DNA of 41,404 nucleotides from an uncultured Eubacteriales bacterium. Its GTDB lineage: Bacteria > Bacillota > Clostridia > Lachnospirales > Lachnospiraceae. Positions 9,030 through 16,709 of the stretch are shown here, piece after piece. The notes beneath the pieces are model-generated. The model was not told the DNA's origin, did no database searches, and was given only the letters and a program-made list of their open reading frames with translations. The DNA is taken from positions 1-41,404 of the forward strand of contig OMZA01000014.1 of NCBI GenBank assembly GCA_900315425.1, written 5' to 3'. Position numbers and translations under genes: made by a program. The stretch's first letter is position 1, and each line of letters opens with the position of its first letter.

Positions 9030-9043
9030 TTGACCATAAGTTC

Positions 9044-9211
9044 CTATTTTTTAGAATAATCCAAAGAGTAACTATTATTTGCAATACATATATCATCAAG
9101 CAAAACAGCATTATCTATATGCCCATGACGATATGCAACGGCACCTCTTGTATCTATATAGATTAGTTGTTCTTTATCCCAACCGCTTAGCTGTTCTAAT
9201 GTAACATCCAC
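9044..9211 (-). CDS. N-terminal rhodanese-half plus ThiF start, separated by a frameshift
   Basis: A 55-codon frame starting GTG at 9211 with GAGGTG just upstream, 8 bp after the NifX-like stop. It encodes a rhodanese N-terminal half (LIYIDTRGAVAYRHGHIDNAVLL) without the catalytic Cys loop, then SYSLDYSKK and TAG. The next residues of the ThiF family motif (IGTYGQLKLKKAKV) continue immediately in the -1 frame. The junction reads TCT AAA AAA TAG, six A residues at 9047-9052 before the stop. So the original protein was a rhodanese-half/ThiF fusion of about 305 residues. It could be a frameshift mutation, a sequencing error in the A-run, or programmed -1 slippage. Confidence 0.6.
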   Translation of the reverse strand: MDVTLEQLSGWDKEQLIYIDTRGAVAYRHGHIDNAVLLDDICIANNSYSLDYSKK

Positions 9212-9219
9212 TTTTCACC

Positions 9220-9660
9220 TCAAAAAAGAATATTTCGTTTTCGAAATGATTCATGCTTATCCATTTTTCCATAATAAAAAGCAATTTTTTCTAATGCCTC
9301 ATTAATTTCGCACTCCACATCAAACACAGATATCGCTTTTTTTTCAAATTGCTTTTGTGCTTGAAATCCAATTTTTTTGCATACAACACATCTGCAATCA
9401 GATATAAGCACTACCTTTGAAATTACATCTGAAGAACCATTACATCCACTGCCGTTACCACCACAGTCTTCCTTACTGCAGCCCGATATGTTGCAGGAAT
9501 TTTCATTGATTTTCTGTATTTCTGTGTCGTTACGAACGATTCTTTCTTCTACCAACCTGATTTCATCCGATACTTCATAAATCAAAAATTTTGTAACTTC
9601 ACCAAACTTTAAATTTACATTAATCCCGTCAGAAGAACCAACTGCAATCTTATAAGCCAA
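9220..9660 (-). CDS. NifX-like cofactor-binding protein with Cys-rich insertion
   Basis: A 146-residue protein of the dinitrogenase iron-molybdenum cofactor binding superfamily (PF02579: NifX/NifY/NifB C-terminus). The N-terminus YKIAVGSSDGINVNLKFGEVTKFLIYEV is the family signature. In place of the usual mid-domain there is a Cys-rich stretch: four Cys at about residues 56-73 (SCNISGCSKEDCGGNGSGC) and a CRCVVC at about 89-94, absent from the other NifX-like protein of this locus. Members carry NifB-co or related clusters between assembly proteins; the extra cysteines suggest its own metal or Fe-S site (inference). It sits between the first DK-like pair and the ThiF module. Confidence 0.8.
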   Translation of the reverse strand: MAYKIAVGSSDGINVNLKFGEVTKFLIYEVSDEIRLVEERIVRNDTEIQKINENSCNISGCSKEDCGGNGSGCNGSSDVISKVVLISDCRCVVCKKIGFQAQKQFEKKAISVFDVECEINEALEKIAFYYGKMDKHESFRKRNILF

Positions 9661-9676
9661 ACTAACACCTCCTGCA

Positions 9677-9731
9677 ATATAGTAACTGCCTGTAAACCCA
9701 AAATATGGTTCACAGGCAGTTTCTTACTATA
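9677..9731. other. Large intra-operon hairpin
   Basis: Between the NifK-like 1 stop and the next gene there is a long imperfect stem. Inner arms are AACTGCCTGT...ACAGGCAGTT (9684-9721) and outer arms ATATAGTAA...TTACTATAT. No U-run follows in the transcribed direction, so it looks more like an mRNA processing or 3'-end protection structure than a full terminator. It separates the nifB-H-cysK-DK1 module from the ThiF-DK2 module. Confidence 0.6.
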
Positions 9732-9734
9732 TGA

Positions 9735-11033
9735 TTAATTGAACCTCTGAACTGCTACTGTATATATATCCTCTATTAATCGTATTCCACCGGTATATCC
9801 TACATAAAAATCGTCAAATACAACCTTATCCTGCACTGGCCATGAGATATTAAGGAAGTTTCCTTTCAACTCTCCGGTAATCTCTTTTTCATAATATCCG
9901 CCAAGAATAAGAGGATAGCCATGATAATCATGATTCTTAATCTCTTCATGAATTTTATGTCCATCTGTTTCGAAGGACACCTCTGCCTCAAGTCCAAAAT
10001 TAAGCTTCTTAAATTCCTCGGCAATCTGGTCTCTGTATGTTTTCGGTGTATCATCTACGACAAACTGCTTTGCCGGAACTAGTCCTAAATCATTCACGAG
10101 GAATTTAGTAATACCAAGTGAATATTGTGCATCTGCAATCACAGTAAACTGCTTGTTAATGACACGGTTCTCAAGGAATAAATCCGCATATCTTTCAATC
10201 AGATAGTAATAGTAATCCTCATGCTCCTTTATTACCTCTTCCACCTTTTCTTTCTCCACTCCTGCAAATTCGCCAACAGTTCTTAGGAATTTGCTTGTCT
10301 CAGTGGCACCGATTGGAAGTGTAGGATAATGAAGATATGGTATTCCAAGCTTTCGTTCCATCTTCTTCATATTCCCAAGACCTACCCATGGAGATACAAG
10401 AAGGTTGAATTCTGCCTCCGGAATCTTATTGATATTCTCAATTCCTCTTTTAAATCCAAATATCGTGTTCGGTGTAAGTCCCAATTCCTGTACCAATTTT
10501 TCAAGTTCTCTGATATTTCCAAGCCAGAATAAATCCTGATACGGTACATCAGCCCAAATATTCACAAGACCCTTTTGTTGCTTATCTGATTTTTTCAGAT
10601 ACTGGTCAATGATTGCATCCACAACCTGTTCATGACCTTTGTAGTTATTCCCCTTAAAGCCTGCTGTTGGTGCGTAGATAACCGGCTTGTTTGCATCCTC
10701 AAAACGCGATACCACTTCACCGGAATCATCACCTACAATCTCAGGGATACATCCTGTCAGAACTACATACAAATCTGCATCAATAACCTTTAAAGCATTT
10801 TCAATCGTTGAATTCAGTTTTTTTACTCCACCAAATACAACATCTTTCTCATTGATACTCGTACATGGAAATATATTTGGTGAAAAATAACCCGAGCTTC
10901 CTGTTGATTCTGATAGCTTCTGGGCACATCCGGGACCAGAATGAAGTATCGGTAACGCCCTGTCAATTGCCTGAACAGTCTGCATGGCACCAAGTGCACA
11001 CTTATACCTTTGTTTGTCTAAAAGCTTTGCCAT
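9735..11033 (-). CDS. NifK-like subunit 1 (nitrogenase component 1 family)
   Basis: A 432-residue beta-type subunit of the nitrogenase component 1 family. Candidate P-cluster ligands are C12 (YKCALGAM), C36 (HSGPGC) and C95 (LTGCIPEIVGDD), matching the three NifK cysteines. INEKDVVFGGVKKLNSTIE is the family segment found just before the third ligand. It is shorter than NifK (about 520 residues), as in most nitrogenase-like proteins. Its start ATG overlaps the stop region of NifD-like gene 1 (TAAGATG), so the two are translationally coupled and should form one complex. Whether this pair or pair 2 is the catalytic component is open. Confidence 0.85.
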   Translation of the reverse strand: MAKLLDKQRYKCALGAMQTVQAIDRALPILHSGPGCAQKLSESTGSSGYFSPNIFPCTSINEKDVVFGGVKKLNSTIENALKVIDADLYVVLTGCIPEIVGDDSGEVVSRFEDANKPVIYAPTAGFKGNNYKGHEQVVDAIIDQYLKKSDKQQKGLVNIWADVPYQDLFWLGNIRELEKLVQELGLTPNTIFGFKRGIENINKIPEAEFNLLVSPWVGLGNMKKMERKLGIPYLHYPTLPIGATETSKFLRTVGEFAGVEKEKVEEVIKEHEDYYYYLIERYADLFLENRVINKQFTVIADAQYSLGITKFLVNDLGLVPAKQFVVDDTPKTYRDQIAEEFKKLNFGLEAEVSFETDGHKIHEEIKNHDYHGYPLILGGYYEKEITGELKGNFLNISWPVQDKVVFDDFYVGYTGGIRLIEDIYTVAVQRFN

Positions 11034-11034
11034 C

Positions 11035-12501
11035 TTACTTCGCCTCCTCTAAAAATGCATCTACATTTTGTTTGTACCACCAGTCTGTGTACGGCAACTT
11101 CGAACGCTTTGCCAGATTTTCTTCAAAGCTTCTATTTCTTATTGCATCGAGAATTGTCTTTGCAAATTCCAAGGTATGCTTATACCCGAATATCATATAT
11201 TCATCCGCCACATAGATTGCCGGTGTTCCGTTTTTAATTGCCCAAACCGTAGAACCCGGATGTCGTGACAGATACATATCCGGCTTATATTTGTTCAATA
11301 TATTCATAACCTCATAGTTTTGCTGGTCGGCTACACTCGCCTCAAAGTCAATATCATTATCAAGCAGATATTTCATGGACGGTGGCACATCGCCATTTTC
11401 ATACTTCTTGTCATAATGCCATGCGAGTGCCCAGACAACCTTGATTCCAAGTTCATCAAGCACTCTTGATACCTCAAAGGTATATCCCGGTCCCATACCA
11501 AGTACTGCGGTAAGTCCTTTCAGTTCCTTTTTCACTTCTTCTATCTGAGGGATATAGATTGCACGCTGCTCTTCGATATAAGCCTCTACTTTTTCACTTC
11601 TTCCGGTCACCTTTCCGATTTCCCGAAGCCAAGTCTCAAATCCCGTGATACCGCACTGGTTAATACTTCTTACATACGGAACTCCATATTCTTCCTCCAG
11701 AACATTTCCAAGATAATTTCCTAAAGTACCACAGATACATGTAGTTGCAAGGCTCTCTGACAGATGCGACAGCTCCTCAACCGTCGAATTACAATACAAA
11801 AATACCGGTTCTAAGTCAAAGTTCTTGAACATCTCAATAATCTCGGGGCGTACACTTTCAAAAAAGTTCTTGAAGTTAATCTTGTTTGTCTTTACACCCT
11901 CTCTCGGTGGCTGTACGATGGACTGCAGGACTGCATGATCGGATATATCAAAGCCGGTTGCCCATATTCTCGATTTAAACCCTTCACAATGTACCGCAAC
12001 AACCGGTACATCTACTTCATCTTTTACCTCATCTACAATACTGTCGATGTCTTCGCCGATAATTCCTGTAGCACATGAGCTTGATACAAATATTGCTTTT
12101 GGCTGATATCTTTTGTTTACTTCCAGAATGATATTTCGAAGTGATTCAGTGGAGCCGAAAATGGTATCATTCTCATTCATATCAGTTCCAACATAAACCG
12201 TATCGCTCGTTACACCTCTCTTTCTTGCCATTACCTTTGACATGTAATAAGAGTTTGCTCCCGTAACAGAACAGCCCGCCGGTCCATGGTGAATAATTGC
12301 AACGTCACGAATTCCTGCCAGCTGACTTAAGCCGCACATGGAAAGACAGGTGCTGGACTGGGAAAAACATCTGGAACAGCCTTTTAAGGTTCCACATTCA
12401 CTCTTAGTTGCTAAATCTTTTAATGTTCCAACATAACCGGTAATGGAGCCAATCCTGTTCTCCCTTGTGGCTACGTTTGAATTTGATAAATTCACTGGCA
12501 T
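11035..12501 (-). CDS. NifD-like subunit 1 (nitrogenase component 1 family)
   Basis: A 488-residue alpha-type subunit. I chose ATG 12501, 8 bases after AGGAG; a GTG three codons upstream is also open. The N-terminus is unusually Cys-rich: C36, C42, C45, C52 and C56 precede C77 in IHHGPAGC, with the third ligand C143 in SSSCATGIIGEDI. VHCEGFKSRIWATGFD matches the NifD SCEGF region. Cys257 (TCICGTLGNYL, 15 residues before YGVPY) aligns by eye with the FeMo-cofactor ligand Cys275. The His442 region (GTPAIYVADEYMIFGYKH) has Ala there, so the His ligand is not conserved. A NifB-type cofactor held by Cys is plausible; the substrate is not known. Confidence 0.85.
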   Translation of the reverse strand: MPVNLSNSNVATRENRIGSITGYVGTLKDLATKSECGTLKGCSRCFSQSSTCLSMCGLSQLAGIRDVAIIHHGPAGCSVTGANSYYMSKVMARKRGVTSDTVYVGTDMNENDTIFGSTESLRNIILEVNKRYQPKAIFVSSSCATGIIGEDIDSIVDEVKDEVDVPVVAVHCEGFKSRIWATGFDISDHAVLQSIVQPPREGVKTNKINFKNFFESVRPEIIEMFKNFDLEPVFLYCNSTVEELSHLSESLATTCICGTLGNYLGNVLEEEYGVPYVRSINQCGITGFETWLREIGKVTGRSEKVEAYIEEQRAIYIPQIEEVKKELKGLTAVLGMGPGYTFEVSRVLDELGIKVVWALAWHYDKKYENGDVPPSMKYLLDNDIDFEASVADQQNYEVMNILNKYKPDMYLSRHPGSTVWAIKNGTPAIYVADEYMIFGYKHTLEFAKTILDAIRNRSFEENLAKRSKLPYTDWWYKQNVDAFLEEAK

Positions 12502-12512
12502 ATCACACACTC

Positions 12513-13508
12513 CTATCCCTGATATTCTTCGTTAAACAGATTTGTAGAAAGATAACGAAGTCCCGTATCCGGTAATACTGCAACAATTGTTTTTCCCTTA
12601 TTTTCCGGACGTTTTGCCAATTCTATTGCCGCATATATTGCTGCACCAGAGGATGTTCCGACCAAAATACCATCCGTTTTTGCCACCTCTCTGGCTGATT
12701 TATATGCATCGATTGTTTCTACTTCAAATTTTTCATCGTATATATTCAAATTCATTGTCGATGGTACGCGTTCAGCAGGTACGCCATCAAAAGGATGTAC
12801 ACCTGTTATTTCTTCCGGTGTCGGATTACTCTCACTTGGCAGCGAATTTTGTCCCGGCTGAATTGCTACCACTTTTAAATCTGGATTCTTACTCTTTAAA
12901 AATTTACCTGTTCCTGATACCGTTCCTCCGGTGCCGACATTCGCAACCAGAATATCTACATCTCCCTCAGTATCTTCCCATATCTCCGGTCCTGTAGTAG
13001 CCTCATGGATTGCCGGATTCGCCGGATTTGAACACTGGTCAACAAAGAATATATTTTCTTCTTTATCTAACACCTGCTCCTTCAATGCCTTAATTGCGGC
13101 TACAAAGTCGCCACCTGTTTCTTCCAAAGCTTTCGCTACAGCAGGTTCTTCGGAGAGCTTAATTGTTTCTCCTCCAAAGGCTTTTATAACCTTAAAGCGT
13201 TCTTCACTTACCTGATCCTGTATGTACACACGGAATTTATATCCTTTGCTGGCAGCAATTGCAGCAAGGCCGATACCTGTATTTCCACTTGTTGTTTCTA
13301 CAATGGTATATCCCGGTTTCAAAAGCCCCTTCTTTTCTGCATCCTCCACCATTGCCAGCGCAATTCTATCCTTAACGCTCTGATTTGGATTAAAATACTC
13401 AAGCTTGACCAAAATTCGTGCATTTATATCATACTTTTTTTCGTAATTTCTTAATTCTAATAAAGGTGTTTTTCCAACTAATTCTGCAATTGACTTACTA
13501 ATTCCCAT
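12513..13508 (-). CDS. cysK: Cysteine synthase (O-acetylserine sulfhydrylase family)
   Basis: A 331-residue PLP enzyme of the CysK/CBS fold. The PLP lysine is K46 in NPNQSVKDRIA, followed by ETTSGNTGIGLA (substrate loop), GTGGTVSGTGKFLK (phosphate loop) and VGTSSGAA. The known reaction is O-acetylserine plus sulfide giving cysteine. It lies inside the operon, 14 bp after the NifH-like gene and 11 bp before NifD-like gene 1, so its product must be made together with the reductase. That strongly suggests that sulfide or a related thiol is the output of the system (inference). Length and motifs are complete. Substrate preference (O-acetylserine or another activated amino acid) cannot be read. 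Confidence 0.9.
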   Translation of the reverse strand: MGISKSIAELVGKTPLLELRNYEKKYDINARILVKLEYFNPNQSVKDRIALAMVEDAEKKGLLKPGYTIVETTSGNTGIGLAAIAASKGYKFRVYIQDQVSEERFKVIKAFGGETIKLSEEPAVAKALEETGGDFVAAIKALKEQVLDKEENIFFVDQCSNPANPAIHEATTGPEIWEDTEGDVDILVANVGTGGTVSGTGKFLKSKNPDLKVVAIQPGQNSLPSESNPTPEEITGVHPFDGVPAERVPSTMNLNIYDEKFEVETIDAYKSAREVAKTDGILVGTSSGAAIYAAIELAKRPENKGKTIVAVLPDTGLRYLSTNLFNEEYQG

Positions 13509-13522
13509 AATCTGTATCCTCC

Positions 13523-14736
<1,214 letters not shown>

Positions 14737-14744
<8 letters not shown>

Positions 14745-15609
14745 GTGAGAACGTCTCCTTCACATTCAGTCGTCTCTGATAAATCTGATCGCCAAACTCT
14801 GATTTTCCCGGTACACCAACTGCATCTGCCCTGCAATGCTGACAGTGTCTGAATACATCAATATATTTCGATGCCCTCATCCGTGCCCGGTCAATCTCTA
14901 TACATGTAGGTGCTTTATAATCTTTTAACTCATGCTGCGGTATCAAAGGTATGATATTGTAAATACTGGCACCAGCCTCTTTCACAGTTTTTGCAATTTC
15001 TTCGATATGATCTCCATTTATCTCTGGCACAAGCACTGTATTCACCTTTATTGTAATTCCGGCAGCGGCAACCTTGCGAATCCCCGCCAACTGATTTTCA
15101 ATTAGAATCTTCGCACCTTCCACTCCGTCAATTTTCTTACCGTGATAGATTATGTATGCATTTAGCTTATTCTCTATTTCCGGGTCTACTGCATTTACCG
15201 TAACAGTAAGTGAATCAATTCCAACGCGAATAACATCCTCTGCTCTTTCATTTAGCAGTAGTCCATTTGTACTCATACATTTAATTAAATCAGGAAATTT
15301 TTCTTTCACGATTTCAAATGTCTTTAATGCATTATCCGATGCAAGAGTATCACCAGGACCGGCAATACCTGCCACTTTAATATCCGGACATATTTCTAAA
15401 GCTTTTCTTAGTATATCTTCACACTCTTCCGGCTTTAAAACTTTCGATGTAACACCGGGTCTTTCCTCCACATCATTAATTGTTCGGTCACAAAATTTGC
15501 AGGCAATATTGCATCCGGGACTTACGGGCAAATGTATTCTGCCGGCATTATTTTTATGTCCACCAAAGCACGGATGAGAATTTTGCAAATCTTTATATGT
15601 ATTACTCAT
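14737..15609 (-). CDS. nifB: NifB-type radical SAM cofactor synthase
   Basis: A 290-residue radical SAM protein. It carries the NifB signatures: N-terminal HPCFGG (C14), the radical SAM triad C33-x3-C37-x2-C40 (CNIACKFC), ERPGVTS at about 49-55, and a C-terminal HCQHCRADAVG. NifB fuses two 4Fe-4S clusters with a SAM-derived carbide and a sulfur to make NifB-co (8Fe-9S-C), precursor of all nitrogenase cofactors. Its presence implies that at least one DK-like pair holds such a complex cluster. It is the short, single-domain form without the NifX domain, which is encoded by the next gene. The start has AGGTG 5 bases upstream. The tRNA-like element lies just before it. Confidence 0.92.
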
Positions 15610-15657
15610 ATGACACCTGCTTTCTTATCTTTATTTACGGTATAAAACAACCGCCAG

Positions 15658-15727
15658 TGATACCGGATGGACTCGAACCACCAACTTCAGCTTTGCAAAC
15701 CTATGCCATTCCAGCGGCCACGGCATC
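15658..15727 (-). tRNA. Atypical tRNA-Cys(GCA)-like element
   Basis: A 70-nt cloverleaf can be drawn. The acceptor is GATGCCG/CGGTATC (7 pairs, one G-U), the D stem GCCG/TGGC has a 6-base loop CTGGAA containing GG, the anticodon arm TAGGT-TTGCAAA-GCTGA carries anticodon GCA (Cys), the variable loop is 4 bases, and the T arm is GGTGG-TTCGAGT-CCATC. Oddities: position 73 is A (bacterial tRNA-Cys has U73, the main CysRS determinant), no CCA is encoded, A14 is replaced by C, and the anticodon stem has an A-G mismatch and two wobbles. It is in the same orientation as, and 49 bp before, the nifB-like gene. It may be a variant tRNA, a regulatory tRNA mimic in the operon mRNA, or a decaying tRNA. Confidence 0.6.
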
Positions 15728-15754
15728 TCATTTAAATTTTATAAATAAAGAAAG

Positions 15755-15796
15755 CCAGAGATTTTACACTCACAATTATTTTCATAAAACCTCTGG
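15755..15796 (-). terminator. Terminator-like hairpin after yezD-like gene
   Basis: On the minus strand CCAGAGGTTTTA pairs with TAAAATCTCTGG (one G-U) around an 18-base loop and is followed by CTTTCTTTATTT. It starts 9 bases after the YezD-like stop. The 5' arm is shared with the terminator before the importer (see 21946-21982). The U-tract is interrupted, so partial read-through into the tRNA-like element and nif-like genes is likely. Confidence 0.65.
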
Positions 15797-15805
15797 TCTT
15801 TCCAG

Positions 15806-15937
15806 TCAGTTTTTTATTCTGATTTTTTCAGTTTTATCTATCTGTATCACCTTTCCATCCTGTACAATCAAAGTAATGCTTCCATACTTTATGTCTTCTA
15901 CATAACGTTCTATTTCACTTTCTTTAATTTCACTCAT
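15806..15937 (-). CDS. YezD-family small protein (DUF2292)
   Basis: A 43-residue ORF: MSEIKESEIERYVEDIKYGS, then ITLIVQDGKVIQIDKTEKIR. The pattern (helix, YGSITL-type strand, V-x-DGKV-x-QIDKTEK) matches the YezD/DUF2292 family as I recall it. That family is often found beside sulfate, sulfonate or cysteine genes. Its molecular function is unknown. Start ATG is preceded by AAGGAGG at an ideal distance. It lies directly behind the Cys-rich leader peptide and its terminator, so its expression should follow cysteine supply. The last codons form part of an RNA motif repeated at 21971-21990. Confidence 0.8.
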   Translation of the reverse strand: MSEIKESEIERYVEDIKYGSITLIVQDGKVIQIDKTEKIRIKN

Positions 15938-15972
15938 ATATTTATCCTCCTTAAAATAAATCAAATTGTTTC

Positions 15973-16008
15973 AAAAAAAAAACAGCCGACACACTTTTGT
16001 GACAGCTG
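15973..16008 (-). terminator. Attenuator terminator of the Cys-rich leader
   Basis: On the minus strand CAGCTGTCACA-AAAG-TGTGTCGGCTG forms a stem with one T-T mismatch and one G-U, followed by ten T residues. It lies 24 bases after the leader-peptide stop and before the yezD-like ribosome site. The segment AAAAGUGUGU in its loop and 3' arm can instead pair with GUACACUUUU at the end of the leader ORF (10 pairs, two wobbles), which gives a ready antiterminator. Confidence 0.8.
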
Positions 16009-16032
16009 CTACTCAAAGCATAAAGGTTCCTA

Positions 16033-16122
16033 TCAAAAAGTGTACAGAAAACAAACCATACTTTTACATACAGAAAATTTACAACATATATTGCTACACT
16101 TACACATCATTCTGTTCATCAT
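16033..16122 (-). CDS. Cys-codon-rich leader peptide
   Basis: A 29-codon ORF beginning MMNRMMCKC and containing six cysteines, at positions 7, 9, 13, 14, 19 and 24, all encoded by TGT. The ribosome site is weak (AGAAAGAAG, about 7 bases before ATG 16122), as is common for leader peptides. The last four codons plus stop (TAC ACT TTT TGA) carry the sequence that can pair with the downstream terminator. A ribosome stalled at any of the six Cys codons would leave it free and favour antitermination; one reaching the stop would cover it and favour termination. This is classical amino-acid attenuation, sensing Cys-tRNA. No protein function is expected. Confidence 0.7.
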   Translation of the reverse strand: MMNRMMCKCSNICCKFSVCKSMVCFLYTF

Positions 16123-16175
16123 GATTCATCTTCTTTCTCTTAATGATAATTATTCTCCTTAACTGGATTGAGTAA

Positions 16176-16204
16176 ATATTATCATATAGATATCTAATTG
16201 AAAA
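16176..16204 (-). promoter_or_regulatory. Candidate promoter of the leader-yezD-nif-like operon
   Basis: On the minus strand TTTTCA (16199-16204), a 17-base spacer and TAATAT (16176-16181) give a sigma-A-type promoter just downstream of the 30-bp palindrome and about 55 bases before the leader ORF. Confidence 0.45.
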
Positions 16205-16208
16205 TTTC

Positions 16209-16238
16209 GCAAAATTTATCGCCTGCGATAAATTTTGC
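16209..16238. terminator. Perfect 30-bp palindrome after the GNAT gene
   Basis: Arms GCAAAATTTATCGC and GCGATAAATTTTGC (14 bp each) are separated by 2 bases and begin 14 bp beyond the GNAT stop. It probably ends the transporter transcript. The perfect symmetry directly upstream of the leader promoter also fits a repressor operator. Confidence 0.55.
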
Positions 16239-16252
16239 TTATCACCTGTTTA

Positions 16253-16684
16253 TCATTCAATAAATCCTTCCTCTCTATAGTGCTCTTCATCGATATATAT
16301 AGCATAAGCAGTTTTCAACCTTGAAAATCCCCAGTGTTCATACAATCCGATATGTTTAGGATGTGTATAGAGGATTACATTGCACCCTTCCACTTGCTTT
16401 AGCAAATGATCTACAATAACTTTGCCTAATCCATTCCCTTGATATTCATCCCGAACAGCAAGATTATATAGTGCAGCCTGGCATATTCCATCTGAGATAG
16501 CTCTACCGACACCTATAATTTTCTTTTCATCCAAAAGAAATACAACTGCATAGCTATTTTTAAATACTTTTTCCTGGGTATCTACATCCAGATCACTTAA
16601 ACCATAAAAATGCAATATTTCACACACTTGAGAAAAATCTATATTTTTACACGATTTTACTATCTTATATTTCATCAAAACCAA
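16253..16684 (-). CDS. GNAT-family N-acetyltransferase
   Basis: A 140-143-residue GNAT. The cofactor loop is visible in LYNLAVRDEYQGNGLGKVIV (Q-x-x-G-x-G) and the C-terminal YEHWGF strand is typical. The start is uncertain: TTG 16684 has the better spaced AAAGAAG, while ATG 16675 gives MKYKIVKS, the more usual family start. It is the last gene of the ABC transporter unit, 25 bp after the LolD-like ATPase, and is followed by the 30-bp palindrome. The substrate is unknown; it is a different subtype from the GNAT at 4980-5486. Confidence 0.8.
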   Translation of the reverse strand: MVLMKYKIVKSCKNIDFSQVCEILHFYGLSDLDVDTQEKVFKNSYAVVFLLDEKKIIGVGRAISDGICQAALYNLAVRDEYQGNGLGKVIVDHLLKQVEGCNVILYTHPKHIGLYEHWGFSRLKTAYAIYIDEEHYREEGFIE

Positions 16685-16709
16685 TCATACTTCTTTCATT
16701 TTTTGTCCT

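Noticed and set aside
5527-12501. Chlorophyll (BchNB/XYZ) or coenzyme F430 (CfbCD) reductase
   Set aside because: No pigment or F430 genes, and a NifB-type cofactor synthase is present, which those systems do not use.
15480-15905. Plus-strand open frame across the YezD/tRNA-like region
   Set aside because: Its peptide is the antisense of the tRNA-like element and of nifB and yezD; no ribosome site. It is a shadow.
16100-16170. Strong AAGGAG at 16154-16159 as the ribosome site of the Cys-rich leader
   Set aside because: It is more than 30 bases before the ATG; the nearest ORF in reach is a 9-codon frame (MNHDEQNDV) without Cys codons.
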